A stretch of 64,000 nucleotides of DNA from Oreocharis arfaki (lineage: Eukaryota > Chordata > Aves > Passeriformes > Paramythiidae), in assembly GCA_013398015.1 (NCBI GenBank), contig VZRR01027744.1, positions 62,301 through 126,300 of the forward strand, given 5' to 3'. The number at the start of each line of letters is the position of its first letter. Positions within the stretch are counted from its first letter, which is position 1. The translations under genes were made by a program, and so were the position numbers. A model generated the notes under the pieces. The model saw nothing but the letters and a program-made list of their open reading frames with translations. It ran no database searches and had not been told where the DNA came from. Below are positions 30,751 through 42,124 of this stretch, in pieces.

Positions 30751-31235
30751 TCCTATCAGCAGTGCTCTGCTTCATTGCAGTTTTAGATTTCAGGCAGGAT
30801 TAGCTGGAATTTCCAACAGAAAGATTCATTTGGCAACTTTCTGAAAGTTGCTGGTTTCTGTCACAGAAACATGAAATTCATCACCACACTTCATAAACCT
30901 GAAACTGAGCATCCAAACATCAAAACACAGCTCAGAGCAAGGGGAGAGGAGTGGGACTCGTGCCTTCTCTTCCATTCACCACAATCAAAACCTCCGAAAC
31001 AGAAAAGTGTCTCTTGGATTGAGGGAGAAGCGTCATGACTCAGGGTTCTGATGAAGACGGTGTGCTTGGAAATGATTCACGTTCTAGATGTGGCAGAGCA
31101 CCCCCTCCCCCATGCCAGAGTTTTATTGAAAAGTTAACCAGGAACAAACTCAGTTTCAGAACAACACCATTCTGAGCAACACAATCCCTGAGCGCTTTGG
31201 AGATGAGAATGCTCCAGCTCCAAATGTTCAGGGAG

Positions 31236-31790
31236 TCAGGGAATCACAGAATCGTAGAACAGTTCGGGTTGGAAGGACCTCAAAGCCCACCCGGTGCCAC
31301 CCCTGCCCTGGGCAGGGACACCTCCCACTGTCCCAGGGTGCTCCCAGCCCCAATGTCCAGCCTGGCCTTGGGCACTGCCAGGGATCCAGGGGCAGCCACA
31401 GCTGCTCTGGGCACCCTGTGCCAGGGCCTGCCCACCCTCCCAGGGAACAATTCCTTCCCAATATCCCATCCAGCCCTGCCCTCTGGCACTGGGAAGCCAT
31501 TCCCTGTGTCCTGTCCCTCCATCCCTTGTCCCCAGTCCCTCTGCAGCTCTCCTGGAGCCCCTTTAGGCCCTGCAAGGGGCTCTGAGCTCTCCCTGGAGCC
31601 TTCTCCTCTCCAGGTGAGCACCCCCAGCCCTCCCAGCCTGGCTCCAGAGGGGCTCCAGCCCTGGAGCAGCTCTGTGGCCTCCTCTGGCCTCTCTCCAGCA
31701 GCTCCAGGTCCTGCTGATGTTGGAGACCCCAGGGCAGGAGGCTCTGCAGGTGGGGTCTCACCTGAGCACAGGGGCACAGGGGCAGAGCGT
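31236..31790 (-). mobile_element. CR1 LINE, longest copy (about 550 bp)
   Basis: It starts gaatcacagaatcgtagaac, then gttcgggttggaaggacctc. It runs through ggatccaggggcagccacag and the region rich in ctctccagcagctccagg, to about gagcacaggggcacaggggc. It covers the 3' UTR and probably the end of the second CR1 frame. Minus orientation, in IL12B intron 1. Long open frames here are chance or remnant, not host genes. Confidence 0.93.
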
Positions 31791-32216
31791 CCCTTGGTGT
31801 CCCCTCCGTGTCCCCGCAGCTCTGGAGCTCGAGGGCTGCGGCTGAGCCCGGATTCCTTCACTGACAATCTCCAAATGGTTCCTGTCAGGAAGGACCTCTG
31901 GACCTCACCTGGGCTGGTCCCAGCCCCAGGCAGGGCCGGGCCAAGAGATGAGAACGGCCATAAAAGGAGCTTGGCAGCACTCCCAGCCCAGGAACATCAG
32001 TATTGGTGCAATAAAAGGTTTGTCACTGCCTGGTGACACAGGAAACCACTCCAGGAGTATGGACACGCATCCAGCATGTGCTAAACTTTATGAGTACAGA
32101 AATACTGCCCTGAGGAAAATGTCCCCAAAACTATTTAAATCCACTCTCGAATAACACAATTCTAAACTCTCATTAGTTTCATCTGCCAGCTGAGTAAAGA
32201 AGAAACGAGTTCTCAC

Positions 32217-32298
32217 CGTTTGCTGGGAAGCCTCTGGCTGGGGCTGCAGCTGAAGGTTGGCTCTGTGATGCGAAGGAAACCAAGTTGTGAGTCCCGAA
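32217..32298 (-). other. IL12B: IL12B non-coding exon 1 (predicted)
   Basis: Minus strand: TTTATAAG, then about 80 bp later the donor AGCAAACG|GTGAGAAC. IL12B in mammals has a non-coding first exon and ATG at the start of exon 2, as here. Intron 1 would be about 3 kb. The 5' end is estimated at 25-30 bp from the TATA box. Confidence 0.6.
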
Positions 32299-32320
32299 GC
32301 CTGCAGAGGAAAGGGGTGCC

Positions 32321-32328
32321 TTATAAAT
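32321..32328 (-). promoter_or_regulatory. IL12B: TATA box, probable IL12B promoter
   Basis: The minus strand reads CTCATTTATAAGGC, followed at proper distance by the predicted first exon. An IRF-type repeat GAAAGAGAAAG (32627-32637) and GA-rich PU.1/ETS-like cores lie about 200-340 bp upstream; binding is untested. Confidence 0.6.
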
Positions 32329-33209
32329 GAGCGGGAGGGGAGGTGCTGCTCGCTGCTGAGTAGCCACAGGATTACAACACGCGGCCCCAGTTCCTATTTT
32401 ACATCGGGCCACAGCTACGGCCCAAAAAAAAATATTTGGGAGTCCCAGGTAAACTTCAAGGAGGAAATGAAATTATGAGATTGTTTAACGACCTTTAATG
32501 GTTTGCCAGTCATTTCCTTTCCTCGCTGGTTTTCTCTCTCGTTCTGTCTCTTCATCACAGAGGAAGAGCGAAGAGGCACCAAATAAACTTCCAAGAGTGT
32601 CTGATGGGAAATACAGAATGAAGCCTGAAAGAGAAAGTTCAATAAACCAAAACTCTTTCTACCTGATAAGCACGAGAGAGATAATTGTGTGACCTCTGAT
32701 CCCGGCTCCCACATCAATCAGAAGGAAAGGGAATATTAATTTTTAATTGCTGGTTTCGAGTTGTGTTTGTTCTCCTAATTGAGGCTTAAGTCAACCAAAA
32801 AATTTACAATTAGTTCTATCTTGGAGATAAACCCTGATATTTGCACATTATTATGCTGCAGATTTTAAATATAAGCTGAACCTGATGTTCCTTTTAGACC
32901 TCAGGCACAAGAAGAGTCCCGTGCTCCACATGGGCTTTGAGAACAAGGAAGGACTTTCTGTGGATTTTTTTTATTATTATTATTTGTGAAGTGATTGAAT
33001 TCAATTCTCATTGTTTGCCAGGCAAGCCAAAACACACTGCTTATAAAAGCAAAAAAGAAAAAAAAGGTTTGAAACTCAACCTGACACACTTTAGGAATTA
33101 ATGCAGAGACTCAGCTCAATTCCAGCTGCTTTCCAGGGACAGGATTCCCACAGTGCAGGAATTACAGTGCCAGAACCCAGCAATAGAATGATGGTGCCTG
33201 TTCCTTCTG

Positions 33210-33472
33210 CTGTAGAGTCCCAGAGTGGTTCGGGTTGGAAGGGACCTTAAAACTCATCTCATCCCACCCCTGCCATGGGCAGGGACACCTCCCACTGTCC
33301 CAGGCTGCTCCAAGCCCCGTCCAGGGATCCAGGGGCAGCCACAGCTTCTCTGGGCACCTGTGCCAGGGCCTCCCCACCCTCCCAGGGAACAATCCCTTCC
33401 CAAATCCCATCTGTCCGTGCCCCCGGGCAGCGGGAAGCCGTTCCCTGTGTCCTGGCATTCCAGGCTGGGGGC
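33210..33472 (-). mobile_element. CR1 LINE 3' fragment
   Basis: Starts gagtcccagagtggttcggg, then ttggaagggaccttaaaact and cccactgtcccaggctgctc. Minus orientation, about 0.9 kb upstream of the predicted IL12B start. Confidence 0.92.
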
Positions 33473-36101
33473 AGGCAAGAAACGCGGCTTGGATAGGGAC
33501 ACTCTCACCTTCGGCAGCTGAGCTGTGACTCCTTCCCATCCCACAGGACACAACCCCAGGCCCTGCATTCCCAGGCGGCCCTGGTGACTCCCTGCCGACG
33601 CCAGAGTGCCCAACCTGCTCCTCAAACACGGGAATTCCCTGTGCCAGAGCTGCGGGCAGAGCCGGGCACGGGCGGAGCGCCGGGGCTCCAGGGAGGGCAG
33701 CTCTGGGAGCCGCCCTGAACGGTGCCTCCGGCGGGGAAAAGCTGTCCCCGGCACATCCCAAAGGCTGCCTCTGGCTCCGGGGGGGTTTCTGATCCGCTCC
33801 TGACACAGAACTGAACCGGCAGCCACCGAACTGCATCAGTGCTCACCTGAGATCTGGTTCCGTGACAGGACGGAGGAGCCGGAGCTCCAGGCATTGCCAA
33901 AGGGATCCGAACCATTCCAGGTGACAAAACTGTCCCCTCCTGATCCCGGTCCCTGACTGTCTTTGAAAGAAACTCCAAGCAGGCTGTGCTGGGCACCATT
34001 TTTCCATTCAGCTGCTCGTCCCCCCAGGGATTCCTTGGAACAGGAGCAGGAGGAAGCTCAGGGAGCAGTGACCCCCTCCCCTCCTGCTCTAAGCCCAGCC
34101 CTGGGCACGAGGGACAAAGAGCCCAGGCTGAGCCGAGGTCGGGCACAGATCTGTTCCCATTGAAGGCAATTTGCAGCATCCGGAATCCCTTTTGGGATAA
34201 CACACACCAGCAAGCCGGCAGTGACAGGGAATCTGGGAGCTGGGTTCGGGCACTGAGGTGCAAATAAGGGCAGGAGTGACTTTTTGTGCACATTTCCAGC
34301 TCCTTCTCCTCAGCTCCTTTTCTGCTTCCATGGAGGCACTTCTCCTCGGTCACAGTGACTAATGCAGAGCTTAACAAAGGTCTGCAAGTGCCTGCTCACT
34401 TCTGGAACACGAATAGTGACTAATTAATACAAATAGACAAACCTAATAATTAATACAAATAATTGCTCACTTTCAGAGTGTGTTTGCATCAAGCCTTCCT
34501 AATTCCCTTGGCTCAGCTCTTGTCCCGGGACACATGGAGTGACTTGGTGCCCAGGCTTTGTGCCAACAATCCCAAAAGGCAGTCCTGGAGCTCAGACACC
34601 TCTGGGTGGAACTTCCACGATGGGATGGTTCGCTGTGATCCATCAGAGGAATTTTTAGATATTAAAACGTAGAGATTGTGAAAAGCTCTTTCGATGACAG
34701 CCTGGGTTTCCACTATGAGCTCATTGATTCTGAAGGGGAAATTTGGAGGTGAGCAGCTTCTCCCCATCTTCTTATTCTGCTTCCCCTATGACACTGACAG
34801 AGAATGTGCAAACCATGCCCATGCTTTACTCTAATGCCAAGGAAAAACTCCTTTTTGGCAGAAAGGGCCCGTTTGAAAACAGGTTTCCTTTCTTAGGGAT
34901 TTTGCTTTGTGGAACGGCAAAGAAATCATCCCAATCCAGGAAAAAAAGCCCTGTGTAACTTAAGGAAAAGGAATAATTATAAGAAGTGCATAATCTGTAC
35001 GGTTCCTGTGTGTGGAATTCCCTTCAGCAGCTGGTTGGTTTTGCATGGATGTCCATTGGCAGATCCATGCCAAAGATTAAGTTTTATTCCCATTATTCTT
35101 AATGCAGTAGCACTGAGAAGGGAACACTGATCTTTGACTGTAATTCTATGTATTGTTCCATAATGCTTAATCTATAATTCAGTCATTTATGTGAATTCAT
35201 CAGGAAATGCAGTGTAATATTGGTGTAGCAATGAATTTTCCTGAAAAATTCCTGTTAAGCCACTCCGTGGAATCACTGAACCAAGATCCAGCCTTGAGAG
35301 AAAACAACACGGGGGAAAATATATCCAACTTCTACCACAAAGCAAAAAGCTTTATAGACCAGTGGTTAATTGGAGTTTGGTACCACTGGAGCAGCTGGCC
35401 AGGATGGGGATGTTGGGAATCTCCCCCTCCTTGGGTGCCAGGAACTGGACTGAGGGCAGGAGGATCACTGAGGCCTGAGCTAATCAAGATCAGGCTGCTG
35501 CAGTTCCTCAAAGTCCAGACTGGAGCTGCTGTTCGGTGCAGGGTGGGGCACTGGAATCAGTGCAGACACAGAGCAGCAGCTGGTGCCCCCTGAGAGGAGG
35601 GGAAAAGGAGATTTCACCTCTTGGTGCTGCTCCCTTCTCCCCCGGGGCATCACAGCGTGTAACTCCCCGTGCCTTGGGTGTCTCTACACAAACTCCTGGG
35701 CCTGTAGACAACACCAGAGGGATAAAAAGAATGGGAGGAAGGAGGCAGAAGTGTCTTGCACAAGGATTTAAAGAAAGGCAAAGCGAGGTGTGACATTTCC
35801 AAAGGGGTTTAAGAACCAAATCTCATTTCCTGCAGTAAACGACTCTGTAGAGCCAATGGGATTCGGGCACTTAAATCTATGAGATGCTTTTGCAAATCTT
35901 CATAGGTGCTCAGAGAATGTGGGGCAGGGATCCCAAAGAAATTGGTATTTCCAGTAGATTTATTGCAGAGTGAGAGTTATCAACCCCCTCTGACACAGGA
36001 ACACAGGAGGTGCTTCCCAGGGAGTGCACAGAGAGATGGCTCAGTGCTGTTCCAAAGAGCAGTGCAGATCAGTGCTCCCTCTGAAACCAGCCTGGGCCTG
36101 T

Positions 36102-36430
36102 CATAAACCCAGCACTGACATCAGTGTGACACTGAGACAAACCTGACATTGATATAAACCCGGCACTGACATCAGTGTGACACTGAGACAAACCTGACAT
36201 TGATATAAACCCGGCACTGACATCAGTGTGACACTGAGACAAACCTGACATTGATATAAACCCGACACTGACATCAGTGTGACACTGAGATAAACNCGAC
36301 ACTGAGATAAACCTGGCACTGAGATAAACCTGGCATTGGTATAAACCTGGCATTGGTATAAACCTGGCACTGAGATAAACCTGGCATTGATATGAACCTG
36401 GCACTGAGATAAACCCGACACTGAGATCGC
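36102..36430. repeat. Minisatellite, 17-bp unit, about 19 copies with 51-bp higher order
   Basis: Basic units such as ataaacctggcactgag, atcagtgtgacactgag and acaaacctgacattgat. The left half repeats as triplets (51 bp) about three times; the right half is a run of single ataaacctggca-type units. It contains an N at 36296. Confidence 0.95.
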
Positions 36431-36734
36431 TCTGAGAGCACCCAGCTGGAGGAGCCAGCTGCAGGTCGGGCTCCTCGCTCGAGCTCCACTCATTTCTCGT
36501 GGGATGTTGTAACTCTGAACTCCACCAGCAGCGGTGCTGGGCCAGGACACAGTGCTGAGGGTGGGGAAATAACATTGCAAACTGAAAGTCAAGGGAAAAG
36601 CCCAGTGAATTCATTTCATTGACTGAAATTCAAGCAGCATTTTCTTTGTCTGACAGCTCCTATAAAAGGAGTTTTCAGACAAAGCCAAGCCAGGCCATTC
36701 TAAGTCCAAGGAGAGTTTGGACAACACTCTTGGG

Positions 36735-36828
36735 GACAGGGTGAGGTTGTTGGGGTGTCCAGGAACTGGACTGATGATCCTTGAGGGTCCCTTCCAGCTC
36801 AGGATATTCCATGATTCTATAATTAAAG
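36735..36828 (+). mobile_element. CR1 LINE 3' end, plus orientation
   Basis: The sequence gtccaggaactggactgatg, then ccttgagggtcccttccagc and atattccatgattctata, is a CR1 3' end with its octamer-like tail. Confidence 0.88.
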
Positions 36829-39333
36829 CACTCAGGGATATACCCGGAAGAAAAGGGAAGTCACGACAGCTCCCTATTTTGCTATTAATTATTAATGTAT
36901 AAATATTTATGTAATGCTAAAGCCTGGAGAGCCAAACTGGGAATGGGGGATACCAGTATAAGGGATTCCAGGAGCTCACAGGAAGATTCAATGCCCAGGC
37001 AGGATCCAGGCATCGTGTTACATCATTTTTTATCTGTCAGAAAATTCCAAGTTCCTCAAGGTGGTGAAAAGAAACTTCAAATTATGTAATAAGAGCTCTG
37101 CCACCTCCCATGACTGCGAGGGGATGAGGTCATACAGGACCTATTTGGAAAGCAAAAACTTTTCACCAGTGAACCGCTGAAGCATCCCTGAACTTCTGAA
37201 AGCCAAAGGAAATTTTGGGATTGCTCGGGGGGTTGCTCTGTGGCACCACATTCACCCCTGCAGCTCCTCTGCTGAAGCCAGGTTGTAACAAACGGGACAA
37301 TGCTCTTACAACCCCTTAAAATTGAAGTTCAGGAGCTCTGACATGGGAGGGTTTCCACAGCAGAGGGGAGGGGTTGTGGAGTGGCAAATCCTCCTCCGAC
37401 TCCATTCCTTGCTGCCACACATCTCTGCCTGGGATGGGGCAGAGTTTGGTGCCAATCCCTTGGGAATTGTGACAGTCTCCATGGTCCCTGTCCCGGGCTG
37501 TCCCAGGGCTGCTCCAGGAGCACATCCCTGTTCCTGCAGCTCGCTGGCACCAGGCTCAGCCACTGCGAATAATTCAGGGTGAGGAGAAAGCTTTGCATGA
37601 GGGAACTTCCAGCAAGGACTTTCCCAAGGGAATGATGAAACCTGCCTGGAGTGAGCACATTTGTTCCTGCTCAGGCCAGGGAGGATGAGGATGTGCCTGG
37701 AGTTGCTCATTTTGGGAATTGTGCTCCCTTGCTCCTCCCTGTGCTCTGACATCACCCAGATTAAACAGCTCCACAGCCCCAGAGGAACAGTGCCCATCAC
37801 CCAGGTGGAATAATTGACCCATGCCAGTAAATTCCTGGAGCTGAGGAGGAATTATCTGATTTTCTTGAGGAGATACAGGAAAAAAAGTCGAGTAAAGGAT
37901 GTGTTTCACATTTAAAGTGCTCATGGATTTGTACTTTTGGTTGTTTTTTGCCGAAAAATGGAACATGATGCCTTTTGTTTGGGATGATCCTGTACACAGG
38001 GCTACAGAAACACAGTTCAGGTAAAAATCACTGCTTTTTGCACATCTGGGAGCTCATTTGATCCTGTGCCAGGAGAGGAGATCTCTGCTGGGTTCTGCTC
38101 TCTTTATGGGCAGGATATGAAGGGATGAAACCAGGAACTTCCAGATTTCAGGGAGAAGAGGATGTTTTCCTGGCCAGTAAATAAATCAGCCCTGCAGCTC
38201 TCACACAGCGAGTGTGGACTCTCCTCTGTCGCTTCCTAACTCTGCTCTGAAGGGATTTGGGGGGACAATCCTCACTCTTTCTAGCTGGAAAACGAATGAA
38301 ACTCGCTCTCCAGCCCCACAGGGCAGAGCTGCAGGGCACTGTGATTCATTGGCCCCCAATTCCACTGATTTATAAGCTATTTCAGCCGAAAATCCATCTC
38401 TCCACTTTCCTCTTTCCATTTTGATTGGCTTTTCCTGCTCATTTCTACAGGTGAAATCCCCAGGACGCCCCTGGGAGTGCTGGACCAAACCCCAATCCCT
38501 GTGTGCAGAGCTCAGCGAGTGACACAGGAGGCCCTGACGTAACCCAGGAACTGGGGACTTCCTTTGATCTCCACCAAAGCTTCCCCCAGCACCAGGGAGT
38601 CCATCGAGAGCGGCTTCCACCACAAGGGACGCGACTTCCTTCCCGTGGTGGCAGCGACTGCAGGGGCTCAGCTGGAAATCCAGCGCCCGGCTCTGCTGCC
38701 CGTGGGCTCCAGAGGCTTTGCTTGGGCACCCTGAATCCCTCTGACACGCTGAGGGAAAGCTGTGCTGGCTCCCAATCGGTTCTGGGGTTTCTGAGGCAAG
38801 GGAGAAGCAGCAGGAAAAGCCCTGCCTTGCAGAACCTCTCCCTGAGCACACCCCTGACGGGCCCGGCAGTTAAACATTGCTGGTCTTGTGCAACACTTGT
38901 TTGTACCTGCAATGACAATAATACCAGCTTTAAACGTCCTGTTTCAATTTCCTGCACCTCTAATTCGTGTCTGGGATTAAGAACCGCTTGAGAGAGCTTT
39001 AGGCTGGCACTTGCAACAATAAATGCCTTTGTCAGAGGAATTGTTTGCCCCGAGCTAATAAACTTCAATCCTGATTGGCAGCGGTTCTGGGCTCGAGTTT
39101 GGAGAGTTCAGCAGAAAACCACTTTCATTAGAGTGCAGCCCAGTATAAACCAGTTACTGGTGTACAGAGAGGGGGTGGAACACACTGGGGAGGAGAATTT
39201 TTTCCTCAACCAGCTGAATTTAATGAGCACTCTGCTGGAGTGTTCCGAGGATCCTCATGGAAGGGCACTTCCACCTGGGTGTGCAGGGAGCTCCCTGCTG
39301 CCTGCAAGGGCAGGCTGGGGTCAGCATGGAGAG

Positions 39334-39390
39334 CCTGGAACTGCTCCATGGACCTGGAACTGCTCCAGAGACCTGGAAATGCTCCAGGGA
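39334..39390. repeat. Tandem repeat, 19-bp unit, three copies
   Basis: cctggaactgctccatgga, cctggaactgctccagaga and cctggaaatgctccaggga follow one another exactly. Confidence 0.93.
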
Positions 39391-40221
39391 TCCAGCAAAG
39401 GGCAAAGTTTGTTCCCGACTGGGAGGTGGCTCCACACCTTTGTTCACAAAGGCACAGGCAGGGTTTGGGAGCAGCCAAATCCTGAGCAGCCCTGGGGTCC
39501 CACTGGGACAGTTCTGTAATTACCATTTAATTACAGGGGCTGCATCTGCACTGCGCTTACAGGTAATTGTTCATGGAGGAGAAATGAGGAGAAAGGAACC
39601 TCACAAACACTGTAATTAATGTCTGCTGCACAAATGTCTCTTTAGAACACCTGTGGCTGAGCAGGGGAGAGAGAACTTCACTTGCACCGCAGATTTATTT
39701 ATATGTAATAAACCGAAAGAAAAGGAAAGATGGGGGTGAAGAAACCCACAAATTCTACTAAATAACCTTGATTTTTGTCAAGGGAATGAAGGTCCCACTA
39801 CCTCACACTGCACTGCTGCTCACCTCAGAGCTGAGCCAGAGGCACCTGGGTTGGGAAATCAGAATCCGAATTCCTGGCAAGGCAGAAATGTTGGAAAGAC
39901 ACGAGCACAATTCCGTGGTGTGACAGCAGTGCGGAAAACGCTGTGTGAGTTGTGTGTAGCCTCTGTTGTCACTACAAACACAAACCATGAGACTCCTCAC
40001 CTCCACTTCTCATTTTATATAAAACCCCCAACCTCCCTCATGTTGAAATCCAGCAGAATGCAAAGCAGCTTCATCGACGCTCCTCGCCAACCCCTGCAGC
40101 CTGTCTGAGTTTGGGAAGGAAAATTTTGAGCCACTTCTCTTAAAAGAGCTGAGGTTTTCAGCTGGAAGGGGAATCCTGGTCAAAACTAAAGCAAAGAAAA
40201 GAAAATCCCCTTTGTTTAACC

Positions 40222-40375
40222 TTGGGGAGGTTTGGAGTCCCCATCCCTGGAGGTGTCCAAGGAACAACTGATGTGGCCCTGAGAGCTCTTTGTCCTGGTC
40301 CCAATCCCAACCAAAGCCATTCCAGGTGGTGCCACTGCTGCCCTTGGCTGAGAAGCTGAGCTGGAACCCCCCTAG
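40222..40375 (+). mobile_element. CR1 LINE 3' fragment, plus orientation
   Basis: The sequence cttggggaggtttggagtcc, then ccatccctggaggtgtccaa and caaagccattcca. It lacks a clear terminal octamer. Confidence 0.75.
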
Positions 40376-41206
40376 GACCCTGCTGGAGCACACAGAGAAT
40401 AAAACAGGCGCTATCCTATTAATTAATTGAGAATTCCAGGTGATGCTCAGGCTCTTTGCAAGTTCCCAGTAATTATCAGTAAATCCCAGCAGCGTGGATG
40501 CACAAATGCCCAGGAGAACATTGCCCTTCAGAAAGGTTTGGGCTGGGCTGAAAGGGGAAAGTGCTGAAATTTGTTCGAATCTGTTCAGGTTTGGGCAGCT
40601 GAAATGGCCATGCAGAGACAGGGAGGATTTTAGATTTCTTTGGAAACAGTTTGAAGTCTCCCCATAATTATTGAGAGAACATGAGGCACTCTAAGTTGTC
40701 TTGGTAGGTTTGGGGAGGGAGGCAGAGAGAAGAAATAAAGAAAATCAGAAAAACAAAGGATGAAACAGAAGGAAAGAAAAGTGGAAACATTTCAAGTAAA
40801 ATTTCCAAATCTACTTTAGGGGAATCTCATTTTTAGGGACTTAAAAATTACTGACAAAACCCAGCCCAAGTCCATTTTGCCTGTGGGACCAGCCTGGATT
40901 CGTTTTGATCAAAAATTCTTCCCAAATGTTTGGATCTCCTTCCTAAGGACTTTCTGGGGTAATGAAGCATTTGGTAAAAAAGAAAATTCCACCTTCACTC
41001 ACAATTTCACTGAAAAGAAACTCCCTCGCTCTGAGTTTCGGCAGCGTTTTTTTGTTGCTTTACAAATCTGTTGTAGATGTAAAAACTGTGGTGAAACCAC
41101 AGAGGGAAAGAGGAAGCAGAGCCCAGCATTTCCCAGGTAACTCCAGGATGTTCTCAGAGAGAAACAGCCCAAGGATGTGGTGGCTTGGCAGTGAAACAGG
41201 AGTCAG

Positions 41207-41403
41207 CGATCCCAGGAATTCTTGGAGGCTGGAAAAGCCCTCCCAGACCATCGAGTCCAACCTTGTCCCCAGCCCAGAGCACCGAGTGCCACATCCAGGA
41301 ATTCCTTGGGCACCTCCAGGGATGGGGATCCAACCCTCCCTGGGCAGCCCCTCCAGTGCCCGAGCACCCTTTCCAGGAAGGAATTCCTCCTGGATAATCC
41401 ATG
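41207..41403 (-). mobile_element. CR1 LINE 3' fragment
   Basis: The sequence cttggaggctggaaaagccc, then agaccatcgagtccaacctt and cctccctgggcagcccctcc. Minus orientation. The same subtype recurs at 41905 and 57120. Confidence 0.88.
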
Positions 41404-41904
41404 AGTTGCCGCCTGGAGGGAGGCGATGCTGCAATCCCAGCGTGGATTTGTTTGTGTGGGATCCCCCCTCAGCCTGGCTTCGCCCCCGCAGGACTCAGCC
41501 CCTTCCCCATTCCCAAACTTTCAGTTTGGAAATCCCGGCGCACTTCGGTCCCGTCCGGGCCCCGCCGTTTCCTTCCGAGAGCTCCCTGGCTGCCCCCTCC
41601 TCGGCGGAGCTGCTGCGAGGTCCTCGAGGGATGCAGGAACGGCTCCAGTCAAAACAGCTCTGTGGTTTCAGTGACGCGCTGGGAATGGCACCCGAGGGCT
41701 GCAGAAGTGCAGCCTCTCTTATGTAACAGGCGAGGAGCCCTTCGGGGCGCTCGGCAGCGCTGCACGACTTCCCCACGACGGCCCGGGAGACCTGGCCTGA
41801 CCTCAAACCCACAAGCCTGAAACTGGCTCCTGTCACAGCAGGGTGAGCCCTTGTGGCCGCGCTGGAGTGTTGGGAGTGTCCAAGGATGGGGCACCTCTGC
41901 TGCC

Positions 41905-42124
41905 TCAGAATTCCGGAATCGCTGAGCTGGAAAAGCCCCCCCAGGACCATGGAGTCCCAGCTGTGCCCCATCCCCACCTGGTCCCCAGCCCGGAGCTCTG
42001 AGTGCCACCTCCAGGTGACACCTCCAGGGATGGGCACTCCAAACCTCCCTGGGCAGCCCCTGCCAAGGCCTGGCCACCCCTTCCAAGGAGAAATTCCTGC
42101 TGATGTCCAGCCTGAGCCTCATCC
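41905..42124 (-). mobile_element. CR1 LINE 3' fragment
   Basis: The sequence cagaattccggaatcgctga, then gctggaaaagcccccccagg and gggcactccaaacctccctg. Minus orientation, 500 bp from a sister copy. Confidence 0.9.

Noticed and set aside
31197..32036. 279-codon open frame, plus strand
   Set aside because: It is antisense to the longest CR1 copy (31236-31790); Pro/Ser/Leu-rich translation with no domain.
33162..33836. Overlapping open frames of 190-250 codons near 33.2-34.4 kb, minus strand
   Set aside because: Partly CR1, partly GC-rich unique DNA; no domain, no splice-supported homology, and they stop being open in neighbouring frames.
36069..36614. 181-codon repetitive protein (YQCQVYLSARF-like), minus strand
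   Set aside because: It is the translation of the 17-bp minisatellite in several frames; periodicity without stops, not selection.
40962..41726. 254-codon open frame, plus strand
   Set aside because: Its centre is a minus-strand CR1 fragment (41207-41403); the ends show no recognisable protein.
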